Positions 1 through 9,054 of a stretch of DNA of 64,000 nt are shown here, one piece after another; position 1 is the stretch's first letter; each line of letters begins with the position of its first letter. A program made the translations under genes and the position numbers. Under the pieces are notes generated by a model, which saw only the letters and a program-made list of their open reading frames with translations, was not told the origin of the DNA and ran no database searches. Source of the DNA: Pararobbsia alpina_A. GTDB lineage: Bacteria; Pseudomonadota; Gammaproteobacteria; Burkholderiales; Burkholderiaceae. The DNA lies in assembly GCF_965118125.1 (NCBI RefSeq), contig NZ_OZ221288.1, positions 62,001 to 126,000 on the forward strand. Direction: 5' to 3'.

Positions 1-2
1 CC

Positions 3-431
3 GCGACCGAGACACTCTTCGACGGCGGTAAGCGCGATGCGCTTGTCCAGCTGGCACAGGCGAACGTTGCGATCGCCGATGCCAACTATCGGCAGGTTGC
101 ACTGGTCGCGCTGCGCGACGTGCAGGCCGCGTTGAACAGCATTGCTGCGCAAAAAGAGCGCGAAGTGCGCTTCGAGAGAGCGTCGACCGCGTCGAGCCAG
201 GCCGCACGCCTGTCGCTGAGCCGGTATCAGCACGGCTACGTGAGCTATCTGGAAGTGATCGACGCCGACCGCGATGCGCTCAACGTCGAGCGTCAGTTGA
301 TTCACAGCCGGCAGGAAGAGGCCGCGGCGACCGTCGGGCTCGTGCGCGCGCTCGGCGGCGGGTGGACGTCGGATGCGGTCAGGCAGGAGGCGGCCACCGC
401 GGCGGCCGCCAGCGCCGTCAGCGCAAAGTAA
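3..431 (+). CDS. Outer-membrane efflux channel, TolC/NodT family (C-terminal part)
   Basis: This is the C-terminal 142 residues of a gene whose start lies upstream of the window. The open frame runs unbroken from base 3. It reads as the last alpha-helical hairpin of an RND-type outer-membrane factor: a LFDGGKR strand-helix entry, a long helix, the RYQHGYVSYLEVIDADR motif typical of the NodT subfamily, and a closing RALGGGW. Family members form a trimeric channel that takes substrates from an inner-membrane pump and periplasmic adaptor. Those partners would be upstream. The gene ends in an Ala-rich tail and a TAA stop. The family call is secure; the substrate cannot be read. Confidence 0.9.
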   Translation, partial: ATETLFDGGKRDALVQLAQANVAIADANYRQVALVALRDVQAALNSIAAQKEREVRFERASTASSQAARLSLSRYQHGYVSYLEVIDADRDALNVERQLIHSRQEEAAATVGLVRALGGGWTSDAVRQEAATAAAASAVSAK

Positions 432-528
432 GCTTGCCCTTCATGTCGATCTGAACAAGCTGGGACTCGCGTGTACGCTCGGGCTTCGGATTTATCTCGA
501 CACCGTTCGACATCACGAGGTCAGCACG

Positions 529-2250
529 ATGAGCAAACAGACGATTGCAGGTTATCTGGCGAAGAAACTCAAAGCGGTGGGGGTCGAGCGGATATGGGGG
601 GTGACCGGCGATAGTCTCAATGGGCTCGCGTTCAGCCTCGATCAGGTGGGCTCGATCCAGTGGATGCACACGCGGCACGAGGAAAGTGCGGCGTTTGCGG
701 CCGGTGCCGATGCCGCATCGACGGGCAAGCTCGCGGTGTGCGCAGGCAGCTGCGGGCCCGGCAATCTGCATCTGATCAACGGCTTGTTCGACTGTCATCG
801 CAACCACCAGCCTGTGCTGGCGATCGCCGCGCATATTCCGTCGACCGAAATCGGCCTCGGCTATTTCCAGGAAACGCATCCACAGGAGCTGTTCAAGGAG
901 TGCAGCCATTTCGTCGAACTGGTATCGAATGCGTCACAGTTCCCGCGCGTGCTGGATCGTGCTATCCGGACGGCCATTCAGGAGCGTGGCGTGGCCGTGA
1001 TCGTCCTGCCGGGCGACGTCGCGCTCAGCGACGGACCGACCGAGGAAGCGACCTGGTCGCATACTGTGCCGCCGACAATCGTGCCATCGGGCGTCGACAT
1101 CGAGCGCATGGCGCAACTTCTCAATAAATCCGATGCCGTGACGATCATGTGCGGCAGCGGTGTGGCCGGTGCGCACGCCGAAGTTGTGGCGCTTGCCGAT
1201 GCGCTTGGAGCGCCGATCGTGCACGCGCTGCGCGGCAAGCAGTTCATCGAATACGACAACCCGTTTGACGTCGGCATGACGGGCCTGATCGGTTTCAGCT
1301 CGGGTTATCACGCGATGGAATCGTGCGACACCTTGCTGCTGCTCGGCTGCGACTTTCCGTATCGGCCGTTTTATCCGAAGCACGGCAATATCATTCAAGT
1401 GGATTGGAAGGGCTCGCAACTCGGGCACCGCGCACCGCTGGCGCTGGGGCTCGTGGGGACCGTCAAGGAGACCGTCAACGCCGTCTTGCCGAAGATCACT
1501 CGCAAGACAAACCGGAAGTTCCTCGAGAACGCCAAGCGCCACTATGCCGATGCGCGCAAAGGCCTCGACGATCTCGCCAAACCTGCCGGCGCTGGCCGTG
1601 CGGTGCATCCTCAATATCTGACGAAGATCATCGATGAAGTCGCGAGTGAAGATGCGATCTTCACGGCAGATGTCGGCACCCCGACGATCTGGGCCGCCCG
1701 CTATCTGACGATGAACGGCAAGCGTCAATTGCATGGGTCGTTCAATCACGGTTCGATGGCCAATGCGATGCCGCAGGCGCTGGGCGCACAGGGCGCGAAC
1801 CCGGGGCGCATGGTCGTATCGATGTCGGGCGACGGCGGACTGTCGATGTTGCTCGGCGACTTGCTGACGGCCGTTCAGCTCAAGCTGCCGATCAAGGTCG
1901 TGGTGTTCAACAACAGCTTGCTCGGCTTTGTGTCGATGGAGCTCAAAGCGGGTGGGTACCTCGACACGAACGTCGATTTGAGCAAGACCGATTTTGCGGC
2001 CATTGCAAAAGGCGCGGGGATATTCAGCGTGCGCGTCGAGGAATCTGAAGGTGTCGAAGAGGCACTCCGCGCGGCATTCGCCCATCCGGGGCCCGCACTG
2101 GTCGACGTCGTGATCTCGAAGTACGAACTGGCCATGCCGCCCACGGTCGAGTTCGCCCACGCACGCGGCTTCAGCCTCTACATGCTGCGCGCCATCCTGA
2201 GCGGCCGCGGCGACGAGATCCTCGAACTTGCGGAGACGAATTTGCGGTAG
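529..2250 (+). CDS. poxB: Pyruvate dehydrogenase (quinone) / pyruvate oxidase
   Basis: This 573-aa thiamine-diphosphate enzyme oxidatively decarboxylates pyruvate to acetate and CO2 and passes electrons through FAD to ubiquinone at the inner membrane. Length and sequence track E. coli PoxB (572 aa) from end to end. Visible motifs are the catalytic Glu in HTRHEE (about residue 50), CAGSCGPGNLHLINGL, CGSGVAGAH, and the ThDP/Mg motif GDGG...NN near residues 430-465. The ATG at 529 matches the family N-terminus; the open frame continues upstream to 373 but that part has no homology to the family. The C-terminus (GRGDEILELAETNLR) resembles the E. coli lipid-binding tail. Poorly linked to its neighbours. 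Confidence 0.96.
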   Translation: MSKQTIAGYLAKKLKAVGVERIWGVTGDSLNGLAFSLDQVGSIQWMHTRHEESAAFAAGADAASTGKLAVCAGSCGPGNLHLINGLFDCHRNHQPVLAIAAHIPSTEIGLGYFQETHPQELFKECSHFVELVSNASQFPRVLDRAIRTAIQERGVAVIVLPGDVALSDGPTEEATWSHTVPPTIVPSGVDIERMAQLLNKSDAVTIMCGSGVAGAHAEVVALADALGAPIVHALRGKQFIEYDNPFDVGMTGLIGFSSGYHAMESCDTLLLLGCDFPYRPFYPKHGNIIQVDWKGSQLGHRAPLALGLVGTVKETVNAVLPKITRKTNRKFLENAKRHYADARKGLDDLAKPAGAGRAVHPQYLTKIIDEVASEDAIFTADVGTPTIWAARYLTMNGKRQLHGSFNHGSMANAMPQALGAQGANPGRMVVSMSGDGGLSMLLGDLLTAVQLKLPIKVVVFNNSLLGFVSMELKAGGYLDTNVDLSKTDFAAIAKGAGIFSVRVEESEGVEEALRAAFAHPGPALVDVVISKYELAMPPTVEFAHARGFSLYMLRAILSGRGDEILELAETNLR

Positions 2251-2358
2251 GGAATTTGAAGCGCGCCTGATCGAGGGACATGGCGCGCTGTGAGACGAGG
2301 TACGCGACTGCGACGCAATGTGTGTATTCAAGCGCCGATACGGCAGTCTCGGCTTCAT
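2251..2358. other. Intergenic, nothing recognised
   Basis: Short spacer between the convergent poxB and Gfo/Idh genes. It holds no convincing ORF; the terminator described next follows it. Confidence 0.5.
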
Positions 2359-2393
2359 AAAAAACGGGCGAATGATCGTTGGATCATTCGCCC
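2359..2393 (-). terminator. Rho-independent terminator of the Gfo/Idh operon
   Basis: A perfect 12-bp stem (2366-2377 paired with 2382-2393) has a 4-nt loop. Read on the minus strand it is followed by six T residues (2359-2364), so it mainly serves the minus-strand operon. It could also stop poxB readthrough weakly. Confidence 0.85.
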
Positions 2394-2468
2394 TTCAAGC
2401 CTCGGAGACTTCGTTTTCAGGCTGGATGCGGAGTCGTTGATGCGTTCGAACGATGTGTCGTTCGACGA

Positions 2469-3620
2469 TCAGGCGACTTCGCGTGCCGCGCCGAATACTT
2501 CTTCACCCTCGCCGAGCGGCACGGCAGCCGGACGCTCGCACTGGCTTTCGATCACGATGTGGCGGCCTTCGTTCGACGAGCGCTCGAATGCTTCGAGCAC
2601 TTCGAGCACGTGCAAAGCGAGCTTGCCGCTTGCGCGATGGGCGCGGCCCTGCTGAATTGCACTCGCCATATCAAGCACGCCCACGATGCGGTAGTCGGCC
2701 ACCGGGTCACCGTTGCCCTTCGTCCGGTTGTTGACGCCAAACGGGTGAGCGGTGATGTCGAGCGCCTTCCAGTCCGCGTCGCGTTCGCTGATCATCGGCG
2801 ATCCGCCGAAGAAGTTCGGATCGGGTACCAGCAGGCTGCCTTCCGTGCCGTAGATTTCGATCGGCTGGCGCTGATGGCGCCACACGTCCCACGACGCGCT
2901 CAGCGTGACGTTCGCACCGCTTGCGAATTCGAGCAGGCCATTGACGGTCGTCGGGACTTCGACTTCGATCTTCGTGCCCTTGAGTGGCTCGCTCGTCACG
3001 ACGCGCACCGGATTGCCGATGGTCGTGATGCCCGATACCCGAGCGACCGGCCCGAGCATATTGACGAGCTGGGTGATGTAGTACGGACCCAGATCCAGAA
3101 TCGGGCCACCACCCGGCTTGAAGAAGAACTCGGGGTTCGGATGCCAGTGCTCCATGCCGTGCGAAAGCACGGCAACCGTGCCGCCGACAGCCTGGCCGAT
3201 ACGCCCTTCGTCGATCGCACGGCGCGCAGCCTGATGCGATGCGCCGAAGAACGTGTCGGGCGCGCAGCCCACGCGCAAGCCTTTCGAGTCGGCGAGCGCG
3301 ATGACTTCACGCGCTGCCGCGAGCTGGGCCGACAGCGGCTTCTCGAGGTACACGTGCTTGCCCGCATTGAGCACTTGCATGCAGACCGGTGCGTGCGCGG
3401 CCGGCACGGTCAGGTTGATGACGATCTCGATCTCGGGATCGGCCAGCAGGGCTTCGACGCTCAGTGCCTGCACGCCATACAGTTCCGCCTTGGCCTGTGC
3501 TGCTTCATGCCGGAGGTCGGCACATGCCTTGACCTTGATCAACTGCGAACGCGCGGCACCCTTGAAATAGGCGTCGCTGATATTGCCGCATCCAATGATG
3601 CCGATGTGAGTCACTGTCAT
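2469..3620 (-). CDS. Gfo/Idh/MocA family NAD(P)-dependent oxidoreductase
   Basis: This 383-aa protein starts with a Rossmann fold (GIIGCGNISDAYFKGA, residues 7-22). It has the EKPLS motif (catalytic Lys, about residue 95) and GGGPILDLGPYY with the DxGxYY/H-type active-site segment near residue 175. Members oxidise or reduce sugars, inositols and related polyols. The gene lies 5 bp downstream of a sugar isomerase-type TIM-barrel gene, an arrangement common in catabolic pathways for inositol-like or rare sugars, so the two probably act on consecutive intermediates. The divergent AraC gene is the likely regulator. Substrate unknown. Confidence 0.92.
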   Translation of the reverse strand: MTVTHIGIIGCGNISDAYFKGAARSQLIKVKACADLRHEAAQAKAELYGVQALSVEALLADPEIEIVINLTVPAAHAPVCMQVLNAGKHVYLEKPLSAQLAAAREVIALADSKGLRVGCAPDTFFGASHQAARRAIDEGRIGQAVGGTVAVLSHGMEHWHPNPEFFFKPGGGPILDLGPYYITQLVNMLGPVARVSGITTIGNPVRVVTSEPLKGTKIEVEVPTTVNGLLEFASGANVTLSASWDVWRHQRQPIEIYGTEGSLLVPDPNFFGGSPMISERDADWKALDITAHPFGVNNRTKGNGDPVADYRIVGVLDMASAIQQGRAHRASGKLALHVLEVLEAFERSSNEGRHIVIESQCERPAAVPLGEGEEVFGAAREVA

Positions 3621-3625
3621 GCTGC

Positions 3626-4399
3626 TTACCCGTGCAGAGAATTGAGGAACTTGAAGCTCGCGTGCGCGAAGCGGTTCGGGTCGGACGGCTTGTCATGTTC
3701 TGCGACGAGCCAGCGCGCGCCCGCAGCACGGCTCGCGTCGGCGAGGTCATGCCAGTCGAGCACGCCGGTGCCGACGTCGGCCCAGCCGTCTTCGTCGAGG
3801 GCCTGGCCTTGCGGCGCGATGTCCTTGGCGTGGACCGACACCACGCGGTTGCTATAGCGCTTGAGCCAGACCTTCGGGTCAGCGCCGCCGCGCACCAGCC
3901 ATGCAACGTCGGCTTGCCAGGTCAGCGGGCTGTCGCCTGCGCCTTCGAACAACAGCTCGAGCGCGTTCTTGCCGCCGTCCTTTTGCTTCAGTTCCCAGTT
4001 GTGATTGTGATAACCGAGATGGATGCCGTGTTCAGCGAAGCGGCGTGCAAAGTCGCCGAGTTCACGGCCGAGTGCGCTCCAGTACGGGCCTTCGCTTTCG
4101 CGTTCATTCTGCGGTACCGAAGGCATAAAGAGCTGCGTGAAGCCGAGCGTCTTGCATGCGGCGACGATCTTGTCGAAGCGCGTGCGCAGGGCGTCGAGAC
4201 TCACATGGCTTGACGAGGCCTTGAGGCCGCGCGCGTCGAGCTTGGCTCGCACGTTGTCGGCGTCGTCGAGGTGGGCGCCGATCAATTCGACGTATTGATA
4301 GCCGGCCGCCTTAACTGTGTCGAGTTCCTGGTCGAGGTTGCCCAGGTTACGCAGGCTGTAGATCTGGATCGAGATAGGCAATGCTTGTGCTGCTGCCAC
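3626..4399 (-). CDS. Sugar phosphate isomerase/epimerase (AP-endonuclease-2 TIM barrel)
   Basis: 257 aa. Beta-alpha barrel of the xylose-isomerase-like/IolE superfamily. Candidate metal ligands are seen in LIGAHLDD, GYHNHNWEL (about residue 145), VHAKDI (about residue 208) and the segment around LDWHDL. No signal peptide; cytosolic. It is the first gene of a two-gene operon with the Gfo/Idh oxidoreductase (5-bp gap) and is divergent from an AraC regulator. The start gives MAAAQALPISIQIYSL, where the SIQIYSLRN strand is the usual first barrel strand. An epimerase or dehydratase role is possible; the substrate is not readable. Confidence 0.9.
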   Translation of the reverse strand: MAAAQALPISIQIYSLRNLGNLDQELDTVKAAGYQYVELIGAHLDDADNVRAKLDARGLKASSSHVSLDALRTRFDKIVAACKTLGFTQLFMPSVPQNERESEGPYWSALGRELGDFARRFAEHGIHLGYHNHNWELKQKDGGKNALELLFEGAGDSPLTWQADVAWLVRGGADPKVWLKRYSNRVVSVHAKDIAPQGQALDEDGWADVGTGVLDWHDLADASRAAGARWLVAEHDKPSDPNRFAHASFKFLNSLHG

Positions 4400-4549
4400 G
4401 TGTCATTCCTCCAATGTGGGATCTGGGGTTTTCATCACCGTCTGTCGGGTGAATTCACATAGAATCATCCCAGCCAGCGTGCCACAGAGACATAACCGGA
4501 GGCGGGATCCATCTGACCAAACCCGAGATTTCGCGTCCGTATTTACCCT

Positions 4550-5431
4550 ATGCATCCGAGCCTGACCCCTCCGCCGAATCTTGACCCGAGCAGTGTGCCG
4601 ACGCTGCGGCAGCCTAATCTTTCCGCCAGTTTTCAGCTGACGGGCGCCCATTCACGCGACGTGCCGGCCGGCTGGGCCTATCCGCGGCACGATCACCCGT
4701 ACTTCGAGATCTGTCTGCTCGAGTCGGGGCAGCAGGAGACGCGGCTCACGGGGCGTACGCTGCACCAGGAGCCCAATGACTTGCTGTTGCTGTGCCCGTT
4801 CGATGCGCACGCCAGCACGGCATCCGTCGATTCAAAGCTGTATTGCATCCACTTCGATATCGATGAACTCGCGCTGCGGCGTTTGTTGTGCCGGGGCGGT
4901 TCGCGGATCATCGGGGCCGATACGACGGTCGGCGAGCGGTTGCGGCCGATTCTCAAGCAAATGCGTTCGATCCCGACGCACGAAGGATTGATCTCACGGC
5001 TCGAACTCGCATCAGGCTTGTTCGCAGTGTTTGCCGTGCTCGCGGGCGCGTATCAGATTGAATATGCCGCGTTACCGGAGTTGCCCCAGGCAACGTTGCA
5101 AACGGCAACGCGGTTAGCCGAGCGCATTGAACGCGAGGTGGACATCGGTGGGGCAGCGACGATCGAATCGATGATTCGTCAGCTCGGCTATCACCCTGAC
5201 TATGGGAATTCCTTGTTCCGGCAGGTGTTCGGATTGTCCGCGCGTCAGTACGAATCAACGCTAAGGCTGAGGCGCGCCAAGATGCTGTTGCTCGACGACG
5301 TGCTGTCGATCGGAGAGATTGCCACGCGGCTGGGCTACGCCGATGGCAATCGTTTCTCACGGCAATTCAAACGCTGGTGCGGCGTATCGCCCGGGGCGTT
5401 TCGCGTGCAGCCGAGTCCTGCTGCCAGTTAG
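4550..5431 (+). CDS. AraC family transcriptional regulator
   Basis: 293 aa. The N-terminal half looks like a cupin ligand-binding domain (PRHDHPYFEICLLESG near residues 43-59). The C-terminal roughly 100 residues form the double helix-turn-helix, ending with GEIATRLGYADGNRFSRQFKR and GVSPGAFR, the classic AraC signature. It is divergent from the isomerase/oxidoreductase operon with about 150 bp between start codons, so it probably senses a sugar or its catabolite and controls that operon. No operator was identified with confidence. Confidence 0.92.
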   Translation: MHPSLTPPPNLDPSSVPTLRQPNLSASFQLTGAHSRDVPAGWAYPRHDHPYFEICLLESGQQETRLTGRTLHQEPNDLLLLCPFDAHASTASVDSKLYCIHFDIDELALRRLLCRGGSRIIGADTTVGERLRPILKQMRSIPTHEGLISRLELASGLFAVFAVLAGAYQIEYAALPELPQATLQTATRLAERIEREVDIGGAATIESMIRQLGYHPDYGNSLFRQVFGLSARQYESTLRLRRAKMLLLDDVLSIGEIATRLGYADGNRFSRQFKRWCGVSPGAFRVQPSPAAS

Positions 5432-5452
5432 TCCGATCGCTTTTGGTCAAGG

Positions 5453-5590
5453 TCACATTCCAAGGCATCTCATTGCAATGGTCGCGATGAGCAGCATGCC
5501 GGCTAAGCCGATGCCGAAGTATGCCCATAGGAAATGCAGCGCTTCACGTTCGCCGTAGCGCGGGAAGAGTCGGTGTGCGAGAGCTTTCAT
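5453..5590 (-). CDS. 45-aa single-span membrane peptide (unrecognised)
   Basis: A short ORF on the minus strand, convergent with the AraC gene, encodes 45 residues. It begins MKALAHRLFPRYGEREALHF, followed by one hydrophobic span (about residues 21-40, rich in Leu, Gly, Ile and Ala) and ends RCLGM. A GAGG Shine-Dalgarno sits about 8 nt before the ATG. The basic amphipathic head and single membrane segment look like a real small membrane protein and not a chance frame. I recognise no family. It sits alone between AraC and AsmA. Confidence 0.6.
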   Translation of the reverse strand: MKALAHRLFPRYGEREALHFLWAYFGIGLAGMLLIATIAMRCLGM

Positions 5591-5929
5591 TGTTGTGACC
5601 TCATAGAGATCAAAGGCGAACAACGGCGAAAACGCGCCTCAAGGTCAGTCATACGTACTTCTCACTGGGTATGTTGTATCGATTGCATTCGTGAACGCCC
5701 CATCGAGCAGCGCTCAAGGCTGTTAAAGCGACTCGAATTGGATCGATAAGATAGACCTCGACGCGGCGAGTGTTGCCTGAATCGCTTGTCAGAATTGGAT
5801 GAATCGAGTCGCAATCGCGGCGCGTTGGCGAAATCTCGGCCAGAAACACGATTGTTCGCGCGAAGGCTTGCCTTTTTCGGGCACATCAAGTGCTGCACTG
5901 CCGGTGTGTAACGAACCGGAGAGCAGACG
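5591..5929. other. Intergenic region upstream of the AsmA gene and the small peptide
   Basis: About 340 bp, somewhat AT-richer than its surroundings. It must hold the divergent promoters of the 45-aa peptide and the AsmA gene. A GAATTGGAT word occurs twice (near 5736 and 5792). No ORF or clear promoter boxes. Confidence 0.4.
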
Positions 5930-8452
5930 GTGGCGACGGGTCGAACAATCGGAAAAGTGGCTGGCTGGACGGTGGGCGTGCTCGTGCTGCTCGTCGTGAT
6001 CCTCGTTGTGATCTTTCTGACGTTCGACTGGAATCGCGCTCGTCCATGGGTCGACGACAAGGTCACGCAGGCGATCGGGCGTCCATTCGCCATCAACGGT
6101 GATCTGCGCGTCGGATGGGAGCGCCCGCCGAACGAGGCAGGATGGAAACGATGGATCCCCTGGCCGCGCTTCTCGGCTCGCAATATCACGATCGGCAATC
6201 CGGACTGGGCCAAGCAGAAGTACTTCGCGACGCTCGACGAAATCGACTTTCAGGTCGAAGTGCTGCCCCTGCTGGCACACGACATCATCATCCCCGCCAT
6301 CAATCTTGTGAATCCGTCGGTCGATATCGAACGGCTCAAGGACAACCGCAACAACTGGACGTTCAAGCTGCAAGAGTCGTCGCAGCCATCGATCTGGAAT
6401 CTTCAACTGCACGACATCTCGTTCGCAAAGGGTGCAATTTCGGTAGCCGACGAGGTCACGTCCGCCAATATGCAGGGGACGATCGACACGCTTGGCCAGC
6501 CCCTGCCCATCGGCGAGGTCATGAAGCAGCAGGAAACCGCTTCACGCCAGTCGTCAGCGCAGACAGTTGGCAAGGCGGGGGCTCAGAAGCTGGCGAACCA
6601 GGCAAGCGCGGTGGCAGCGGAAGCGGCATCTAGCGTATCGGCGGCGGTCGCGGCTGATTCGGGCAGCGCCAGTGCGACGAGCAGTACCGAAGCAACCGCC
6701 GCTGCGAGCGCAACGAGCGGCACCGAGGCCGCAGCTTCGGCGAGCGCCGCGAGTGACTCCACGGCGGCGCAGCGCACCGAAAACAGCAATGAAGGCACCA
6801 GCGAAGCGACCAACTCGACCGCCAACGATCAGGCGGCCGCCGGACACCCCGTCGCGAGCGAACCGGTCTATGGCCTCGGGTGGACGATCAAGGGGACCTA
6901 CAAACATACGAAGGTCACCGGCGAGGGCAAAGTGGGGCAGGTGCTTGCGGTACGTGACGCGCGCCGTCCGTTCCCCCTTCAAGCCGATGTACGCATCGGG
7001 GATACTCATATCGCATTCGTCGGCACCGTCACGGACCCGATGCACCTCGCCGCAGTCGATATGCGGCTCTGGTTGCAGGGCGTGAGCCTTGCGCATCTCT
7101 ATGACGTCACCGGCGTCACGTTGCCCGAGACGCCCCCGTATGCGACCGATGGTCACCTTGTCGGGAATTTCAACAAGAGTGGAAATGTATTCAAATACGA
7201 GCACTTTACGGGGCGTGTCGGTGGCAGCGACCTCAACGGCTCGTTGACCTACGCCGGCAAGCAACCGCGCCCATCGCTGACAGGTGAAGTGGAATCGCGT
7301 CTGTTGCAATTCTCCGATCTCGCGCCAATCATCGGAGCCGACTCGAACGCAAGCAAGGCCCGCCGCGGCGACGCCGAACGTCAGCCGACGGGCAAGGCCC
7401 TGCCGACCGAAGAGTTCAAGACCGACCGCTGGAAGGCCATGGATGCCGATGTGCGGTTCACGGGGCATCGCATCATCAAGAACCCGGATCTGCCGATCAC
7501 CGATCTCTACACGCACGTGATCATGAAGGATGGCGTGCTGACGCTTCAGCCGCTCAAGTTCGGCGTCGCGGGCGGCACGCTGGCGAACGATATCTATCTG
7601 GACGGCAGCACCACGCCGCTTAAGGGCCGATTTCAGACATCGGCGCGGCATCTGAAACTCAAGCAGCTGTTCCCGACGAACAAGACCATGCAGTCGGCAC
7701 TCGGCGAAATCAACGGCGATGCCCAACTGTCGGCCGTGGGAAATTCGCCTGCCGCGCTCGCCGCGACGTCCAACGGCGAGGTCAAGACGCTGATCAACGA
7801 CGGCACGGTGAGCCAGCTGTATATGGAGGCGGCAGGGCTTAACGTGGCGAACGTCGTCTATGAAAAGTTGTTCGGGAACAAGGACGTGAAGATCAATTGT
7901 GCGGCGGCCGACTTCGTTGTGACGAACGGCGTGCTCGATTCAAGAGTCTTCGCACTGGATACGGATGATGCCGTGATCAATGTCGACGGCACTGTCAACA
8001 TGAAGGACGAAACGATGGATCTGCATATCCATCCGCACACGAAGGGGTTCCGCATCATCTCGCTGCGTTCGCCGTTGTATGTCAAAGGGACGTTCGAAAA
8101 GCCGAGCGTCGGCGTCGATGCGGGTGCGCTCGCGTTGCGCGGAGGCCTCGCGGTCGGCCTCGGACTGATCAATCCGTTCGCGGCGCTAATCCCGTTGCTG
8201 CAGCCGAGCAACAACAAACCGTTGCCTTGTCAGCAGATGCTGGCCGATATGGCCAAGGCCCCGACGGCACCGCCTCCGGGCAAGATTGAAAAGCGCAAGG
8301 CGGCGCCGGCTTATATGACGTCCGATTCGAGCGCGGCCTCTGCGCCGGCGGCTGCCTCGGCACCCGCTCGCGCACAAGGCCGGGCGAACGCCGATTCGAC
8401 GCGTTCCGCGCAGACGAATGGCGAGAGCGGTGCGAGCTACGAAAAGCACTGA
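5930..8452 (+). CDS. AsmA family protein
   Basis: 840 aa with a GTG start preceded by GGAG. An N-terminal signal anchor (about residues 8-31) is followed by the AsmA signature DWNRARPWVDDKVTQAIGR, with FAINGDLRV and GWKRWIPWPRF. The C-terminal half has the conserved VYEKLFGNKDVKINCA region and a QMLADMAKAP tail typical of AsmA-like proteins. Relatives are inner-membrane-anchored periplasmic bridge-like proteins of the AsmA/YhdP/TamB group implicated in lipid transport and outer-membrane integrity. Residues about 205-310 are an unusual Ala/Ser/Thr-rich low-complexity insertion, and another lies at the C-terminus. It is a single gene with no partner next to it. Confidence 0.9.
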   Translation: MATGRTIGKVAGWTVGVLVLLVVILVVIFLTFDWNRARPWVDDKVTQAIGRPFAINGDLRVGWERPPNEAGWKRWIPWPRFSARNITIGNPDWAKQKYFATLDEIDFQVEVLPLLAHDIIIPAINLVNPSVDIERLKDNRNNWTFKLQESSQPSIWNLQLHDISFAKGAISVADEVTSANMQGTIDTLGQPLPIGEVMKQQETASRQSSAQTVGKAGAQKLANQASAVAAEAASSVSAAVAADSGSASATSSTEATAAASATSGTEAAASASAASDSTAAQRTENSNEGTSEATNSTANDQAAAGHPVASEPVYGLGWTIKGTYKHTKVTGEGKVGQVLAVRDARRPFPLQADVRIGDTHIAFVGTVTDPMHLAAVDMRLWLQGVSLAHLYDVTGVTLPETPPYATDGHLVGNFNKSGNVFKYEHFTGRVGGSDLNGSLTYAGKQPRPSLTGEVESRLLQFSDLAPIIGADSNASKARRGDAERQPTGKALPTEEFKTDRWKAMDADVRFTGHRIIKNPDLPITDLYTHVIMKDGVLTLQPLKFGVAGGTLANDIYLDGSTTPLKGRFQTSARHLKLKQLFPTNKTMQSALGEINGDAQLSAVGNSPAALAATSNGEVKTLINDGTVSQLYMEAAGLNVANVVYEKLFGNKDVKINCAAADFVVTNGVLDSRVFALDTDDAVINVDGTVNMKDETMDLHIHPHTKGFRIISLRSPLYVKGTFEKPSVGVDAGALALRGGLAVGLGLINPFAALIPLLQPSNNKPLPCQQMLADMAKAPTAPPPGKIEKRKAAPAYMTSDSSAASAPAAASAPARAQGRANADSTRSAQTNGESGASYEKH

Positions 8453-8608
8453 AGTGCGTTTCCCGGTATGCTCGGAGCCAAGCGATGAGTCGGTGATCGT
8501 GACGACGGCTCAGGTGGCGGCCCGGCAAGCGGGTAGCGAGCGGTCGTCGCGATTGGCGACAGAGCGTCAGTCGGCGCGATAGGTCGTCAATATCTTTTGT
8601 GATTCTTT

Positions 8609-8932
8609 ATGCAGACCGTGTACACCGAAGCTGCGCCCAGCCGTGCTGAAGTCGATGCTCTGGCCGGCGCGACCCTTGTTGAATTCGGCACGAACTGGTG
8701 CGGCTACTGTCGCGCCGCGCAACCGCTGTTGTCCACCGCGATGGACAAGCACGCGGATCTGCGTCATATCAAGGTCGAAGACGGACCGGGACGTGCGCTC
8801 GGACGGTCGTTTCGCGTCAAACTCTGGCCGACGCTCATCTTCATGCGCGACGGTCAGGAGATCGCACGTCTCGTGCGCCCGGATGATGTCCAGTCGATCG
8901 AGCAGGCACTCGCGGAAATCGACCCGGCCTGA
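8609..8932 (+). CDS. Thioredoxin family protein
   Basis: 107 aa. Thioredoxin fold with the active site WCGYC (Cys31, Cys34) and a cis-Pro segment KLWPTLIF (about residues 70-77). Cytosolic; no signal peptide. The CGYC sequence differs from the CGPC of housekeeping thioredoxin, so its redox potential and partners may differ. The C-terminal half carries the usual RLVRPDD and a final helix. It stands alone, convergent with the following SDR gene. No dedicated reductase is nearby. Confidence 0.92.
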   Translation: MQTVYTEAAPSRAEVDALAGATLVEFGTNWCGYCRAAQPLLSTAMDKHADLRHIKVEDGPGRALGRSFRVKLWPTLIFMRDGQEIARLVRPDDVQSIEQALAEIDPA

Positions 8933-8949
8933 GTGGTCTCTGCGTTAGT

Positions 8950-8981
8950 GGATCGCCAGCTGAATGCTTAGCCGGCGATCC
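8950..8981. terminator. Hairpin between convergent genes (possible terminator)
   Basis: GGATCGCC (8950-8957) pairs with GGCGATCC (8974-8981) around a 16-nt loop, just after the thioredoxin gene. There is no T tract, so intrinsic termination is uncertain. Confidence 0.4.
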
Positions 8982-8995
8982 GGACCCGCATCGAT

Positions 8996-9054
8996 TTAAA
9001 GGTTCGAACCTTAAAGCTTGGAACCTTAAGCTTCGAACCTTAGAGCTTCGAACC
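8996..9054 (-). repeat. Four tandem copies of an SDR gene's last codons plus stop
   Basis: On the minus strand the gene ends GGTTCGAAGCTCTAA (9040-9054). Directly downstream come three more head-to-tail copies: GGTTCGAAGCTTAA (9026-9039), GGTTCCAAGCTTTAA (9011-9025) and GGTTCGAACCTTTAA (8996-9010). Units are 15, 14, 15 and 15 bp, contiguous and slightly diverged. Each carries its own TAA. Confidence 0.85.

Noticed and set aside
934..2358. 474-aa minus-strand frame opposite poxB
   Set aside because: Low-complexity Arg/His-rich translation fully inside poxB; shadow frame.
2379..3857. 492-aa plus-strand frame opposite the Gfo/Idh gene
   Set aside because: No domain pattern; the minus-strand gene has clear Rossmann and EKP motifs.
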